64,000 nt of DNA from contig NZ_JAMDHK010000001.1 of NCBI RefSeq assembly GCF_024721115.1, forward strand, positions 370,762 to 434,761. The letters are read 5' to 3'. Below are positions 43,586 to 53,468 of this stretch, piece by piece (position 1 is the first letter of the stretch; every line of letters begins with the position of its first letter). A model generated the notes under the pieces. That model was not told the origin of the DNA, did no database searches, and was given only the letters and a program-made list of their open reading frames with translations. Made by a program: the position numbers and the translations under genes. This DNA comes from Salipiger pentaromativorans. Lineage in GTDB: Bacteria; Pseudomonadota; Alphaproteobacteria; Rhodobacterales; Rhodobacteraceae.

Positions 43586-44950
43586 ATGGCAACGCAGATT
43601 CTCATGCCCGCCCTCTCTCCCACGATGGAAGAGGGCACGCTGGCGAAATGGCTGGTGAAAGAGGGTGACACCGTCGCCTCGGGCGACATTCTCGCCGAGA
43701 TCGAGACCGACAAGGCGACGATGGAATTCGAGGCGGTGGACGAGGGCATCGTCGGCAAGCTGCTGATCGCGGAAGGCACCGAGGGGGTCAAGGTGAACAC
43801 CCCCATCGCGGTGCTGGTCGAGGAGGGCGAAAGCGTGGCTGACGCGGAAGCCCCCGCCCCCGCCGCCGAAGCGCCCGCCGCGGCAGAGGCCGCCCCGGCG
43901 CAAGCCGCCGCGCCCGCGTCGAGCGTGCCCGCAGCCGCCGCCGCGCCGGACTGGCCCGAAGGCACCAAGATGAAGACCCAGACCGTGCGCGAGGCGCTGC
44001 GGGATGCCGTGGCCGAAGAGATGCGCTCGGACGCCAATGTCTTCGTCATGGGCGAGGAAGTGGCCGAGTATCAGGGCGCCTACAAGGTGACCCAGGGGTT
44101 GCTCGACGAATTCGGCTCCAAGCGTGTGATCGACACGCCGATCACCGAGCACGGCTTTGCCGGGATCGGGGTGGGCGCGGCCTTTGGCGGGCTGAAGCCG
44201 ATCGTCGAATTCATGACCTTCAACTTCGCCATGCAGGCGATCGACCAGATCATCAACTCGGCCGCCAAGACGCTTTACATGTCCGGCGGCCAGATGGGCG
44301 CACCCATGGTGTTCCGTGGTCCGAACGGTGCCGCCGCCCGCGTGGGCGCCCAGCACTCGCAGGACTATGCCGCCTGGTACGCGATGATCCCCGGCCTCAA
44401 GGTGGCGATGCCCTATTCGGCGGCCGACGCCAAGGGCCTGCTGAAATCCGCGATCCGCGACCCGAACCCGGTGATCTTCCTCGAAAACGAGATCCTGTAC
44501 GGGCGCTCCTTCGAGGTGCCGGATATGGAGGATTTCACCGTCCCCTTCGGCAAGGCCAAGATCTGGCGCGAGGGCACGGATGTGACCATCGTGAGCTTCG
44601 GCATCGGCATGCAATACGCGCTGGAAGCCGCTGACAAGCTCGCCGAGGAGGGCATCTCCGCCGAGGTGATCGACCTGCGGACGCTGCGGCCCATCGACTA
44701 CGGCACGCTGATCGAAAGCGTCAAAAAGACCAACCGCTGCGTGACCGTGGAAGAGGGCTTCCCGGTGGGCTCCATCGGCAACCACCTTGGCGCCTATATC
44801 ATGCAGAACGCCTTCGACTGGCTCGACGCTCCGGTGATCAACTGCACGGGCAAGGACGTGCCCATGCCCTATGCGGCCAACCTCGAAAAACACGCGCTGG
44901 TGACCACCGCCGAGGTGATCGAGGCGGTCAAGCAAGTGACCTATCGGTAA
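43586..44950 (+). CDS. pdhB: Pyruvate dehydrogenase E1 component, beta subunit, with N-terminal lipoyl domain
   Basis: 454 residues. Residues 1-80 are a lipoyl domain ([12 protein letters not shown], lipoylated Lys43), then an Ala/Pro-rich linker (about 85-125), then the E1 beta catalytic core (about 130-450): [58 protein letters not shown] in part, [17 protein letters not shown] and the C-terminal [17 protein letters not shown]. This fused layout is characteristic of alphaproteobacteria. SD GGAGGATAAC. It is encoded 18 bp after pdhA. Confidence 0.97.
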   Translation: MATQILMPALSPTMEEGTLAKWLVKEGDTVASGDILAEIETDKATMEFEAVDEGIVGKLLIAEGTEGVKVNTPIAVLVEEGESVADAEAPAPAAEAPAAAEAAPAQAAAPASSVPAAAAAPDWPEGTKMKTQTVREALRDAVAEEMRSDANVFVMGEEVAEYQGAYKVTQGLLDEFGSKRVIDTPITEHGFAGIGVGAAFGGLKPIVEFMTFNFAMQAIDQIINSAAKTLYMSGGQMGAPMVFRGPNGAAARVGAQHSQDYAAWYAMIPGLKVAMPYSAADAKGLLKSAIRDPNPVIFLENEILYGRSFEVPDMEDFTVPFGKAKIWREGTDVTIVSFGIGMQYALEAADKLAEEGISAEVIDLRTLRPIDYGTLIESVKKTNRCVTVEEGFPVGSIGNHLGAYIMQNAFDWLDAPVINCTGKDVPMPYAANLEKHALVTTAEVIEAVKQVTYR

Positions 44951-44963
44951 GGGAGCGCAGACG

Positions 44964-46295
44964 ATGCCCACAGAAATCCTGATGCCCGCCCTGTCGCCGA
45001 CCATGGAGGAAGGCACACTGGCCAAATGGCTGGTAAAAGAGGGCGACACCGTTGCCTCGGGCGACATTCTCGCCGAGATCGAAACCGACAAGGCGACGAT
45101 GGAATTCGAGGCGGTGGACGAAGGCACCATCGGCAAGATCCTCATCGCCGAGGGCAGCGAGGGCGTGAAGGTGAACACCCCCATCGCCGTGCTGCTGGAA
45201 GAGGGTGAGTCGGCCTCCGACATCGCCGCGACGCCCGCTAAGGCTGCGGAGGCGCCGAAACCGGCTGCCGAGTCTTCCGGGCCGACCGCCGAGGCGGCCC
45301 CCGCAGGGGGCTCCGAGACGACCGCCGCCCCTGCCCCGGCGGCGCCCGCCGCAGCCGACGGCTCCCGCGTCTTCGCCACGCCGCTGGCGCGCCGCATCGC
45401 CGCCGACAAGGGGCTGGATCTGGCACAGATCAAGGGCTCGGGCCCGCATGGCCGCATCGTCAAGGCGGATGTGGAAAATGCCACCGCCGCCCCCGCCGAG
45501 AAGGCCGCGCCCGCGGCCGCCGAGGCCCCCGCAGCGGCAGCCGCCCCTGCCGCGATGCCCACCGGCCCCGCCGCCGCCCAGGTCATGAAAATGTACGAGG
45601 GCCGCGCCTACGAAGAGGTCAAGCTCGACGGCATGCGCAAGACGGTCGCCGCGCGGCTCACCGAGGCCAAGCAGACCATCCCGCATTTCTACCTGCGCCG
45701 CGACATCAAGCTCGACGCGCTGCTGAAGTTCCGCAGCCAGCTGAACAAGCAGCTCGAAGCCCGGGGCGTGAAGCTTTCTGTCAACGATTTCATCATCAAG
45801 GCCTGTGCGCTCGCGCTGCAATCGGTGCCCGACGCCAATGCGGTCTGGGCCGGCGACCGGATCCTCAAACTCACGCCCTCCGACGTCGCCGTCGCCGTGG
45901 CGATCGAGGGCGGGCTCTTCACTCCGGTGCTGAAGGATGCCGAGATGAAATCGCTCTCCGCGCTTTCCGCCGAGATGAAGGATCTGGCGACCCGCGCCCG
46001 CAACAAGAAGCTTGCGCCGCATGAATATGTCGGCGGCAGCTTCGCAATCTCCAACCTCGGCATGTACGGGATCGACAATTTCGACGCCGTCATCAACCCG
46101 CCGCATGGCGCCATCCTCGCCGTGGGCGCGGGCGTCAAGAAGCCGGTCGTGGGCGCCGATGGCGAGCTGACCCTGGCCACGGTCATGTCGGTGACGCTGA
46201 GCGTCGATCACCGGGTCATTGACGGCGCGCTGGGGGCCGAACTCCTGCAGGCCATCGTCGAGAACCTGGAGAACCCGATGGTGATGCTCGCCTGA
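44964..46295 (+). CDS. pdhC: Dihydrolipoamide acetyltransferase, E2 of pyruvate dehydrogenase
   Basis: 443 residues. One N-terminal lipoyl domain (lipoylated Lys43), flexible Ala/Pro linkers, peripheral-subunit-binding domain (about 133-170, [20 protein letters not shown]), second linker, and catalytic 2-oxoacid acyltransferase core (about 215-443) with [34 protein letters not shown] in part, and the active-site [13 protein letters not shown]is. It forms the core of the PDH complex. Its lipoyl domain is nearly identical to that of pdhB. No dihydrolipoamide dehydrogenase (E3) gene follows. Confidence 0.97.
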   Translation: MPTEILMPALSPTMEEGTLAKWLVKEGDTVASGDILAEIETDKATMEFEAVDEGTIGKILIAEGSEGVKVNTPIAVLLEEGESASDIAATPAKAAEAPKPAAESSGPTAEAAPAGGSETTAAPAPAAPAAADGSRVFATPLARRIAADKGLDLAQIKGSGPHGRIVKADVENATAAPAEKAAPAAAEAPAAAAAPAAMPTGPAAAQVMKMYEGRAYEEVKLDGMRKTVAARLTEAKQTIPHFYLRRDIKLDALLKFRSQLNKQLEARGVKLSVNDFIIKACALALQSVPDANAVWAGDRILKLTPSDVAVAVAIEGGLFTPVLKDAEMKSLSALSAEMKDLATRARNKKLAPHEYVGGSFAISNLGMYGIDNFDAVINPPHGAILAVGAGVKKPVVGADGELTLATVMSVTLSVDHRVIDGALGAELLQAIVENLENPMVMLA

Positions 46296-46322
46296 CATGT
46301 CTGGCAGGCCACGCATCGTCCC

Positions 46323-46358
46323 AAACGCCCGCCGCCCACCGGCGGGCGTTTCCTTTTC
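46323..46358 (+). terminator. Rho-independent terminator after pdhC
   Basis: AAACGCCCGCCG (46323-46334) and CCGGCGGGCGTTT arms with a short loop, followed by CCTTTTCTC. It ends the pdh operon. The rest of 46296-46596 shows no further feature. Confidence 0.8.
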
Positions 46359-46596
46359 TCCCAATGGGTTACACGTCCCCCCGAGACCTCTGTTGCCTTT
46401 AGGCGATGGCAGCCCATCCAAGCGCGGTGTCCGCAGCGCCGTCCCGCGCCTGAAAGATATGCGCACCACTCATGTCTTTCATGCAGAACCCGCGCTTGCC
46501 GCCCCGCCCAAAATCCCGTTAGCGTAGGTCATGCTGCATTGCGGCAAGCACGAATCGTTCTGTGCCGCGCCCCACCCCGACATCCGGAGCAGATCC

Positions 46597-47793
46597 ATGG
46601 TCTATACCGAGCGCCAGGCCCGCCTGACGATCCTGTCCCTCGCGCTGGGGGCCTTCGGCATCGGTGTGACCGAATTCGCCGCCATGGGCCTCCTGCCCTA
46701 TTACGCGGTCGATCTCGGCGTGAGCGAGCCGCAGGCGGGCCACGCGGTCAGCGCCTATGCCATCGGCGTGGTCGTGGGCGCGCCGGTGCTCGCGGTGCTG
46801 GGCAGCTTCCTGCCGCGCAAGCTGCTGCTGGTGCTGCTCATGGCGTTCTTCATGCTCGCCAACCTGCTCACCGCCTGCTCCACCGGGCTCGACACGCTGG
46901 TGATCGCGCGTGTGCTGGCCGGGCTGCCGCATGGCGCCTTTCTCGGCATCGGCATGCTCTTTGCCGCCGAGATGTCGCCCGAGGGCCGCAAGGCGGCGGG
47001 CGTGGCGCAGGTGCTCATGGGGCTGACGGTGGCCAATGTGATCGGCGTGCCCTTGGCGGGCGCCGTGGGTCAGGCCTTTGGCTGGCGCTGGTGCTTTGTC
47101 ATCGTGGCGGTGATCGCGGCGGGCTCGGCGGCGATGATCGCCCGCGTCGCGCCGCAGCCGCAGGACGGCCCGGCCCCCAGCCTGCTGCGCGAGCTTTCGG
47201 CGCTCACCAACCGTGCCGTCTGGCTGACGCTGCTGGTCGGCGCGATCGGCTTCGGCGCGGTCTTTGCGGTCTATTCCTATTTCTCCGCCGCGATGATCGC
47301 GGTGGGCGGTGCGCCGGAATGGGCGATCCCGCTGGCGCTCTCGGGCTTCGGCATCGGCGCCACGGCGGGCAATTACTACGCCGGGCGGCTGGCGGGCTGG
47401 TCGCATCTGGGCGGCGCGCTGGTGCTGCTGCTGGGCATGGCCGCCGCCTCGCTGCTTTATGCGGCGGTGATGGGCAACTGGATCGCCATGGCGCTGGTGG
47501 TGGCGGTGCTGGGCCTGACCGCCGGTCTGGTGATCCCGCTGCAGATGCGGCTCATGGATGTGGCGGGCGAAGGCCAGACGCTGGCCGCCGCGCTGAACCA
47601 CGCGGCCTTCAACGCCGCCAATGCGCTGGGGCCGTGGCTGGCGGGAATCGGGCTGGCTGCGGGCTATGGCTGGAGCGTGACCGGCCATGTGGCCGCGGCG
47701 CTTGCTCTGGGCGGCATCGCCGTTCTGGGCCTCGCCTGGCTCGACGCGCGGCCGGGACGGCGCGCATCCGCTGTTCCCGCTCAGGGCTGCTGA
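46597..47793 (+). CDS. MFS transporter, DHA1-type drug/sugar exporter
   Basis: 398 residues from the ATG at 46597, which has GGAG upstream. Twelve membrane segments are expected. Near the start, FGIGVTEFAAMGLLPYYAVDLGVS contains the conserved charge-relay motif of DHA1 (AraJ, CmlA) proteins; the loop LPRKLLLVLLMAFFMLANLL and ARVLAGLPHGAFLGIG represent the family motifs A and C. The last helices (LGPWLAGIGLAAGYGW) are complete. Substrate unknown: sugars or drugs. It starts after the pdh terminator, so independent transcription is likely. Confidence 0.9.
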   Translation: MVYTERQARLTILSLALGAFGIGVTEFAAMGLLPYYAVDLGVSEPQAGHAVSAYAIGVVVGAPVLAVLGSFLPRKLLLVLLMAFFMLANLLTACSTGLDTLVIARVLAGLPHGAFLGIGMLFAAEMSPEGRKAAGVAQVLMGLTVANVIGVPLAGAVGQAFGWRWCFVIVAVIAAGSAAMIARVAPQPQDGPAPSLLRELSALTNRAVWLTLLVGAIGFGAVFAVYSYFSAAMIAVGGAPEWAIPLALSGFGIGATAGNYYAGRLAGWSHLGGALVLLLGMAAASLLYAAVMGNWIAMALVVAVLGLTAGLVIPLQMRLMDVAGEGQTLAAALNHAAFNAANALGPWLAGIGLAAGYGWSVTGHVAAALALGGIAVLGLAWLDARPGRRASAVPAQGC

Positions 47794-47825
47794 GCGCGCC
47801 GTTCGAAAACACCTGTCTGGAGAGG

Positions 47826-47858
47826 CGCAAAAAATCTTCGTCCGAAGATTTTTGCGCC
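47826..47858. terminator. Palindromic bidirectional terminator between MFS and cysE genes
   Basis: CGCAAAAAATCTTCG-TC-CGAAGATTTTTGCG (47827-47857), a near-perfect inverted repeat in the convergent gap, with T-runs in both directions within its arms. Its TTCG...CGAA core resembles that of the palindrome at 22909-22938. Confidence 0.8.
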
Positions 47859-47868
47859 CGTGACCCGC

Positions 47869-48687
47869 TCAGCCCGAACAGTTGCAGCCGGTGAGCTTCT
47901 GATCCATGTTGCGCGACGGCTGGTCGCAGCCGGCATCGCCGACGATCTTTGCCGGCACCCCCGCCACGGTCTTGCAGGGCGGCACCTCTTCCAGCACCAC
48001 CGAGCCCGCCGCGACGCGCGAGCCGTTGCCGATACGGATATTGCCCAGCACCTTGGCGCCCGCGCCGATCAGCACGCCATCGCCGATCTTGGGGTGACGG
48101 TCCTCGTCCTCCTTGCCGGTGCCGCCCAGCGTCACCGAATGCAGGATCGAGACATTGTTGCCGACCACCGCCGTCTCGCCGATGACGATGGAATGGGCGT
48201 GGTCGATCATGATCCCCTGCCCGATCTTCGCCGCCGGGTGAATGTCGACACCGAACAGCTCCGAGGACCGCATCTGAAAGAAGAAGGCCAGATCCTTGCG
48301 CCCCTGCTGCCAGAGCCAATGCGCCACGCGCTGGCTCTGCACCGCCTGGAACCCCTTGAAGTAGAGCAGCGGCTGAAGGAAGCGATGGCAGGCCGGGTCA
48401 CGCTCGAAGGTGGCGCGGATGTCGGCCCGCGCGGCGCGGGCCAGCCACGGGTCAGCGCCATAGGCCTCGTCGCAGATCTCGCGCAGGATCTGTTCCGACA
48501 TCTCGCCATTGGCGAGCTTCATCGAGATGCGGAACGCCAGCGCCCCCTCGATGGTGGCGTGGTGCAGCACCGAGACATGCACCATGCCGCCCAGCAGCGG
48601 CTCGGCGGCGACCGCCTCTTCCGCCTCGCGGGTGATGCGGGCCCAGACAGGGTCCAGCTCGGCGATCCTTGCGCGGGTTTCGGCCAT
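47869..48687 (-). CDS. cysE: Serine O-acetyltransferase
   Basis: 272 residues. Left-handed beta-helix acetyltransferase of cysteine synthesis: acetyl-CoA plus L-serine gives O-acetylserine. N-terminal helical domain (about 1-140) includes DPVWARITREAEEAVAAEP; hexapeptide repeats follow (IHPAAKIGQGIMIDHAHSIV, TAVVGNNVSILHSVTLGGTG, DGVLIGAGAKVLGNIRIGNG). The C-terminal tail, CDQPSRNMDQKLTGCNCSG, carries extra Cys and would be the usual feedback/cysteine-synthase-binding region but lacks the common terminal Ile, so complex formation with CysK is uncertain. It sits directly beyond the GTA cluster, as in other Rhodobacterales. Confidence 0.94.
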   Translation of the reverse strand: MAETRARIAELDPVWARITREAEEAVAAEPLLGGMVHVSVLHHATIEGALAFRISMKLANGEMSEQILREICDEAYGADPWLARAARADIRATFERDPACHRFLQPLLYFKGFQAVQSQRVAHWLWQQGRKDLAFFFQMRSSELFGVDIHPAAKIGQGIMIDHAHSIVIGETAVVGNNVSILHSVTLGGTGKEDEDRHPKIGDGVLIGAGAKVLGNIRIGNGSRVAAGSVVLEEVPPCKTVAGVPAKIVGDAGCDQPSRNMDQKLTGCNCSG

Positions 48688-48793
48688 GTTTCCCTCCGTT
48701 CGATCCGACTCTTATAGCAGATAGGCGCGCGGGGCAGAAACGCAAAACCGTGATGGGAAAGATCGCGGACAGCGATGGCCGCGGCGCAGAAGA

Positions 48794-49129
48794 TCAGCCT
48801 CTCGGCCCCTCACCGCCGCCGCGCGCGGTGTCGGGCAGCCGCCCGCGCCCCGCGCGCCAGACCCGCAGCGCCTCGAGCACGAGGATCAAGCATTCGGCAT
48901 AGTCGGGATCGTCGAGCCGCCGTTCCGGCGCCAGCACATGCGCCAGCGCCGCCGCCATCAGCGTGCCGTTCCCCCAGTCCGGATGCGCCCGGCCCAGATG
49001 CCGCCGGTAGCGATCCGCCGCATCCGCCCGCGCCACCAGATCGCGCGCGAACCGCCAACGCTGCCCGCGCGGCACCGCCAGCAGCGCGCAGGCCGCGCAG
49101 ATCAGATCGCCGTGCAGAACCGGCCTCAT
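48794..49129 (-). CDS. Small conserved protein at the end of the GTA cluster
   Basis: 111 residues. The ATG (49129) overlaps the stop of GTA g15 as ATGA, so it is translated from the GTA transcript. The sequence has an AACALLAVPRGQRWRFARDLVARAD helix, a Trp/Asp-rich segment LGRAHPDWGNGTLMAAALAHVLA and acidic LDDPDYAECLILVLEALRVW. I do not recognise a domain. Whether it is a particle component or merely co-transcribed is not known. An overlapping frame (48810-49151) looks like a shadow. Confidence 0.72.
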   Translation of the reverse strand: MRPVLHGDLICAACALLAVPRGQRWRFARDLVARADAADRYRRHLGRAHPDWGNGTLMAAALAHVLAPERRLDDPDYAECLILVLEALRVWRAGRGRLPDTARGGGEGPRG

Positions 49130-52100
49130 GCCGAGAGCGACACCCGTGCAAACGGTCCGGCCCCGTAACGCGCAGAAATCTGCGCCACCTCGATGGCGTA
49201 GACGCCGGAAATCCCGTCGAGCGCCGGATCGTAGCTCCAGGACGGTTGCGCCACCTGAGCGCTGCGCAGCAGGGTCTCGCCCTGCATCACCCGAAGCTGA
49301 TAGGCTTCGCTCTCTTCGCCCAGCGGCACCTCCTCCAGCGTCCAGTCGTCGCCGTCGATGCGCGTGCGCCGGACCCAGCTCAGCGATACGATCCCGCCGC
49401 TTTCCGATGCCCGCAGATGCACCGGGCGATAAGGCCGCAACCCGTTGCCGTCGAAGGCATGCACCTCGTGGACATAGGCCGGATCGTCATAGGGCCGGCG
49501 GGCCGGGCCGATGCGGTAATGCCGCTGCTGCCGCCGCAGCGCCGCCGCCAGCGCGATCTGCTGCGGCGTCCCGTCCAGCGCCACCACCCAGGATCCCGCC
49601 GGCCAGGCGTCGGGCATGCCGCCATCGGTGCCGAACTGTCCGCGCAAGCGGTGCCCAAGCAACCAGACATTCTCACCCGCCATCTGCGCATCGCGAAACT
49701 GAAAGATTTCCCAGTTGCCGGGGGTGCCGTCGCCGATCGCCATGAGATTGCCCCCCGCCAGCAGCGCCTCGTCCGAGATCGACTGCAACGCGCCCGAGAA
49801 AAGCCGTAGCTGAACCAGCGGTCCGTGATCCAACCGGCCCTCCGGCGCGCGGTGCATCTCGGTCTCGGTCACCCCCACCACCGCGCGGGCCGCGACGATC
49901 TCGTTCAGCACGTAATCCCCGTCAAAGGCGGAATCGTAGATCGCGACCGAGCCCGGCCAGGGGTCGGCGGTCAGCGCCACATGCGGCGCATGCGCGACCT
50001 CTTCGCCGCTCATCAAGGGCAGGTCCATGAACAGCGGCAGCACCGGCACCGCCGGGGTGAAGGGGCGCAGGTTCGGCAACTGGTCGAGAAAATCCGAGGG
50101 CAGATAGACATCGGGCTCGATGCGCACCGCCTCCACAAGCTGATGTGTGCCCACCTCGACCCGGTCCACCCGCGCCAGCACCCGGCCCGCCTCGGCCGGC
50201 AACGAGATCACATCCCCCGCCGACACCGCAAGCCGCGAGGGCGGCAGCGCAAACCGCAGCGTTTCGCGCGCGATGCGCCCCTCGGCCAGCCAGCGCTCGA
50301 CCGTCATCCGCGCCTCGCGGCGGGTCAGCGCCATGGACAGCTCGGTCTCGGCCACCGCATGGGTTTCCTCGTCCGGCAGCACGGTCTCCTCGGCGGCGAT
50401 GGCATGATCGCCGTCGGCCTCGACAAAACGCAGCCGCACCCGGCCCGCCATCTCGGCCTCGCTGGCCCGGGTCCGGACCAGATCGCCCTCCAGATCCTCC
50501 GACACCGCCAGGGTCTCGGGCGCCAGCGCCACCGCGCCGCGCCCCCGCCGGGTGACAAAGCTCAGCGCCCCGTCGCGTTCGATCGCATCGAAGCCATGCG
50601 CCAGCATCAGCGGCTGCAACGACCGCCGGGCATCGCCAACCTGATCGACGACATAGCCCCGCACCCAGCCGTAAAGCCCGCTGACATCGTAATCGTGCAG
50701 CCCCACGCGGTCGCAGATCTCGGCAACCACCGACGCCAGCGTGCGCGAGGACACCCGTCCGTTCAGCCAATGCCCGCGCCGGTAGTTGTCGCCATCCGAC
50801 CAGAGCCCCGACAGTCCCGGAAACCATGGGTAGGGCCGCGCATCCCAGGCCCAGACATAGGCGTGATCCATGTCCAGCATCGGCCCGCCATATTCCTCGG
50901 ACACCGGGTTGTTGGCCGGATCGCCCCAATAGCCGTGCATCGCCCGCAGGTAATGGCGCTGAATCAGCTCGTCCCGCAGCCCGTTGGAATAATGGGGCAA
51001 ACGGCTTTCCGAACTTTTCGCGTCGAGGAACTTGTTGGGCTGGTTCGTCCCCTTGTCGAGCGCCGCACAGCCAAGCTCGGTAAAGCGGATCGGCTTCGAG
51101 GCCGGCACCCATGCGGTGGGCTGGGTCTGGCGCAGGCCGCCTATGCGCTCGTGATGGGCGTTTTCCCACCAGCCGCGAATGTCCTTGTAGCGCCAGACCC
51201 AGGGCTCGCCATGGGCACCGTCGGTGATCGGCTCGCGGCGCTGCGCGGCGCGGGTCTCGGCGCTGGGGTAATACCAGTCATAGCCCTCGCCGCCGGCGAC
51301 ATTGACCATGAGATAGTCGAGGTTGTAAATCGCCCCCCAATGGGCATCCGCATGATCGTCGCCATCGCGCCAGTCGGACAGCGGCATGTAATTGTCGATC
51401 CCGATGAAGTCGATCTCATCATCCGCCCAAAGCGGATCGAGATGGAAATACACATCGCCCGAGCCATCGTCGGGATGATAGCCGAAATACTCCGACCAAT
51501 CAGCGGCATAGCCGAGCTTCACCCCCGGCCCCAGCAGCGCCCGGCACTCTGCTGCCAGCGCCCGCAGCATCGCAACGGCGGGAAACCCCGCGTCCGAGCG
51601 GATCTGCGTCAGCGCGCGCATCTCCGAGCCGATGCAAAACGCCTCGACCCCGCCCGCCGCCGCGCAAAGCGCCGCCTGATGCAGAATGAACCGGCTGTAG
51701 GACCATTCCGCCGGCCCCGAATAGCCGACCGTCCCGTTCCCGACCGAGAAATCCGCCGCGGTCACCGCCCCGAAGAACGCCGCCACCTCGACCGCCGCCG
51801 CCGCGCTGCCATCGGCCGAGCCGTCGCGCCCGGGCGCCACATCCAGCGTGATCCGCCCGCGCCAGGGCAGCGTGGGCTGATCGGTCGCCCCGCTCCAGGG
51901 GTCTTCGATCCCGTTGCCCGCAAGCTGATCCATCAGGATGAACGGGTAATACATCACCGACAGCCCCTGATCGGTCATGCGCCGGATCGCCTGCACCACC
52001 GACTCGTCGCAAGGCGTGCCGCCATAGACCGGACGGTCGTCGATGCGCGGCACCAGCAGAGCGTCACCCCGTGCCAGCCCCGACACCTTCCATTTCATCT

Positions 52101-53028
52101 TTTTCCCGTCGAATTCGGCCTGCTCGATCTTGGGCCGGATCTCGCAATGCGCGCAGCGCAGATCGCTGCCGAACCAGCTCACCACCAGAGACACCGCGCC
52201 GCAGCCCGGCATCTCGGTGGTGAGCTGGTCGAGCGAGCTGTTGAAATCCGGCGCCTCGGTCGGCGAATTCACATTCACCACCGCCGAGGAGCCGCCGCCA
52301 TAGGACATATGCACCGGCTCGGTCGCCAGCGCATATTCCCCGGTGCCGGGGATCATCGCCACGCCGCGAATGGCATGTGGCACATCCTCGGGATCGTCCT
52401 GCACCGGGCGCGTCACCTCGAAACTGAATTGCGGCACCCGGTTGCCGAAGCTCTCCAGCATCAGATCCTCGATCACCACATAGGCGGTGCCGCGATAGGC
52501 GGGCACCATCCCGGTACCTTCCACCGCCTCCATCTTGGGATCGGGCTGCTGGTCGAGGCTGCCCGGATAGACCCGCATGTTCAGGTCGCCCACCGGCAGC
52601 TCGGCACCATCCGCCCAGACCCGGGTCACGCCGGAAATCTCGCCCTCGCACAGCGCCAGAGCAAGGCTCACGGAATAGCTGTAGCTCTTCACCGTGGGCT
52701 GCGAGGGCGCACCCTTACCGCCGCCGCTGGCCTTTTTCTTCTTCACATGTTCGGTGAATTCGGTCGCCCAGATCACATGGCCGCCGATCCGCATGCGCCC
52801 GTAAACCTGGGCAATCGCGGCCCCCTCGCCCGCCCCGCTGAGCCGGAACCGCTCGACCCGCCCGGTCTCGATGGTCTCGGCCCCCTGCCCCATCAGCCGC
52901 TGGTCCAGCGCCCGGCCAAAGCTCGCGCCGATGAACCGGCCCACGGCGGTCATCGAGAGCCCCAGAACCGAGCCGCCCACCGCGCTGCCAACCGCGGCCC
53001 CGACCGCCGAGAAAAGGATCGTCGCCAT
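49126..53028 (-). CDS. GTA megatron/host-specificity tail protein (gp15)
   Basis: 1300 residues. This is the large receptor/fibre-tip protein of RcGTA-type particles, assembled on the hub to penetrate the host envelope. N-terminal region (about 1-80) is Gly-rich and likely membrane/hub-associated; then GTA TIM-barrel-like domain (about 430-740, with FIGIDNYMPLSDWR and YDWYYPSAETRAAQRREPI), then the phage-tail (rcc01698-like) domain (about 790-1000, YDVSGLYGWVRGYVVDQVGD) and C-terminal beta-rich regions with QLRLFSGALQ. It starts at ATG 53028, overlapping the g14 stop as TAATG. Complete, with no frameshift. Confidence 0.92.
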   Translation of the reverse strand: MATILFSAVGAAVGSAVGGSVLGLSMTAVGRFIGASFGRALDQRLMGQGAETIETGRVERFRLSGAGEGAAIAQVYGRMRIGGHVIWATEFTEHVKKKKASGGGKGAPSQPTVKSYSYSVSLALALCEGEISGVTRVWADGAELPVGDLNMRVYPGSLDQQPDPKMEAVEGTGMVPAYRGTAYVVIEDLMLESFGNRVPQFSFEVTRPVQDDPEDVPHAIRGVAMIPGTGEYALATEPVHMSYGGGSSAVVNVNSPTEAPDFNSSLDQLTTEMPGCGAVSLVVSWFGSDLRCAHCEIRPKIEQAEFDGKKMKWKVSGLARGDALLVPRIDDRPVYGGTPCDESVVQAIRRMTDQGLSVMYYPFILMDQLAGNGIEDPWSGATDQPTLPWRGRITLDVAPGRDGSADGSAAAAVEVAAFFGAVTAADFSVGNGTVGYSGPAEWSYSRFILHQAALCAAAGGVEAFCIGSEMRALTQIRSDAGFPAVAMLRALAAECRALLGPGVKLGYAADWSEYFGYHPDDGSGDVYFHLDPLWADDEIDFIGIDNYMPLSDWRDGDDHADAHWGAIYNLDYLMVNVAGGEGYDWYYPSAETRAAQRREPITDGAHGEPWVWRYKDIRGWWENAHHERIGGLRQTQPTAWVPASKPIRFTELGCAALDKGTNQPNKFLDAKSSESRLPHYSNGLRDELIQRHYLRAMHGYWGDPANNPVSEEYGGPMLDMDHAYVWAWDARPYPWFPGLSGLWSDGDNYRRGHWLNGRVSSRTLASVVAEICDRVGLHDYDVSGLYGWVRGYVVDQVGDARRSLQPLMLAHGFDAIERDGALSFVTRRGRGAVALAPETLAVSEDLEGDLVRTRASEAEMAGRVRLRFVEADGDHAIAAEETVLPDEETHAVAETELSMALTRREARMTVERWLAEGRIARETLRFALPPSRLAVSAGDVISLPAEAGRVLARVDRVEVGTHQLVEAVRIEPDVYLPSDFLDQLPNLRPFTPAVPVLPLFMDLPLMSGEEVAHAPHVALTADPWPGSVAIYDSAFDGDYVLNEIVAARAVVGVTETEMHRAPEGRLDHGPLVQLRLFSGALQSISDEALLAGGNLMAIGDGTPGNWEIFQFRDAQMAGENVWLLGHRLRGQFGTDGGMPDAWPAGSWVVALDGTPQQIALAAALRRQQRHYRIGPARRPYDDPAYVHEVHAFDGNGLRPYRPVHLRASESGGIVSLSWVRRTRIDGDDWTLEEVPLGEESEAYQLRVMQGETLLRSAQVAQPSWSYDPALDGISGVYAIEVAQISARYGAGPFARVSLSA

Positions 53029-53468
53029 TATGTCGTCTCCATTGGAAGGGCAAAACGCGCCGCCACACGGCGGCGCCAGGGCAGGCTCAGCGGGCTCTCG
53101 ATCACCCCGTGCCCGGTATAGGCGTGCACAAAGCTCGCCCCCTCGCCGATCTCGGCCTGCACGCCCAGATGCTTCGCCACCGACCCCTCGCGCATCCGGA
53201 AGAGCAATACGTCGCCGGGCGCCTCGTCATCGCGCCCCTTGCGCCGCATGTAGCGCAGCCCGATGCGCAGCAGCGCCTCGTCGCCCTGCGGCTCGGACCA
53301 GTCCTTCGTATAGGCCGGCGCGCGCTCGGGCTCCGGGCCGATCAGCTCGCGCCAGACCCCCCGCAACAGCCCGAGACAATCGCAACCCGCACCGCGCACC
53401 GAAGCCTGATGCACATAGGGCGTGCCGATCCAGCCGCGCGCCGCGCTTACGATCTTCGCCCCGCTCAT
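53028..53468 (-). CDS. GTA NlpC/P60-family cell-wall peptidase (gp14)
   Basis: 146 residues. Murein peptidase of the tail tip that cuts peptidoglycan crosslinks during DNA delivery. Catalytic Cys31 in GCDCLGLL, catalytic His100 in VAKHLGVQ and further His in SFVHAYTGH are seen, as is WIGTPYVHQ near the N terminus. Start at ATG 53468 overlaps the g13 stop as ATGA; a longer frame to 53522 is not needed. Confidence 0.92.
   Translation of the reverse strand: MSGAKIVSAARGWIGTPYVHQASVRGAGCDCLGLLRGVWRELIGPEPERAPAYTKDWSEPQGDEALLRIGLRYMRRKGRDDEAPGDVLLFRMREGSVAKHLGVQAEIGEGASFVHAYTGHGVIESPLSLPWRRRVAARFALPMETT

Noticed and set aside
42368-45586. 1072-codon open frame antisense to pdhA/pdhB/pdhC
   Set aside because: Shadow of GC-rich codon bias; the opposite strand encodes three secure enzymes with strong motifs, and the antisense product is a His/Gly/Arg-rich sequence with no domain.
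49825-53121. 1098-codon open frame antisense to GTA g15
   Set aside because: Repetitive Arg/His/Pro/Gln composition typical of antisense frames in high-GC genes; no start signal; g15 is clearly the gene.
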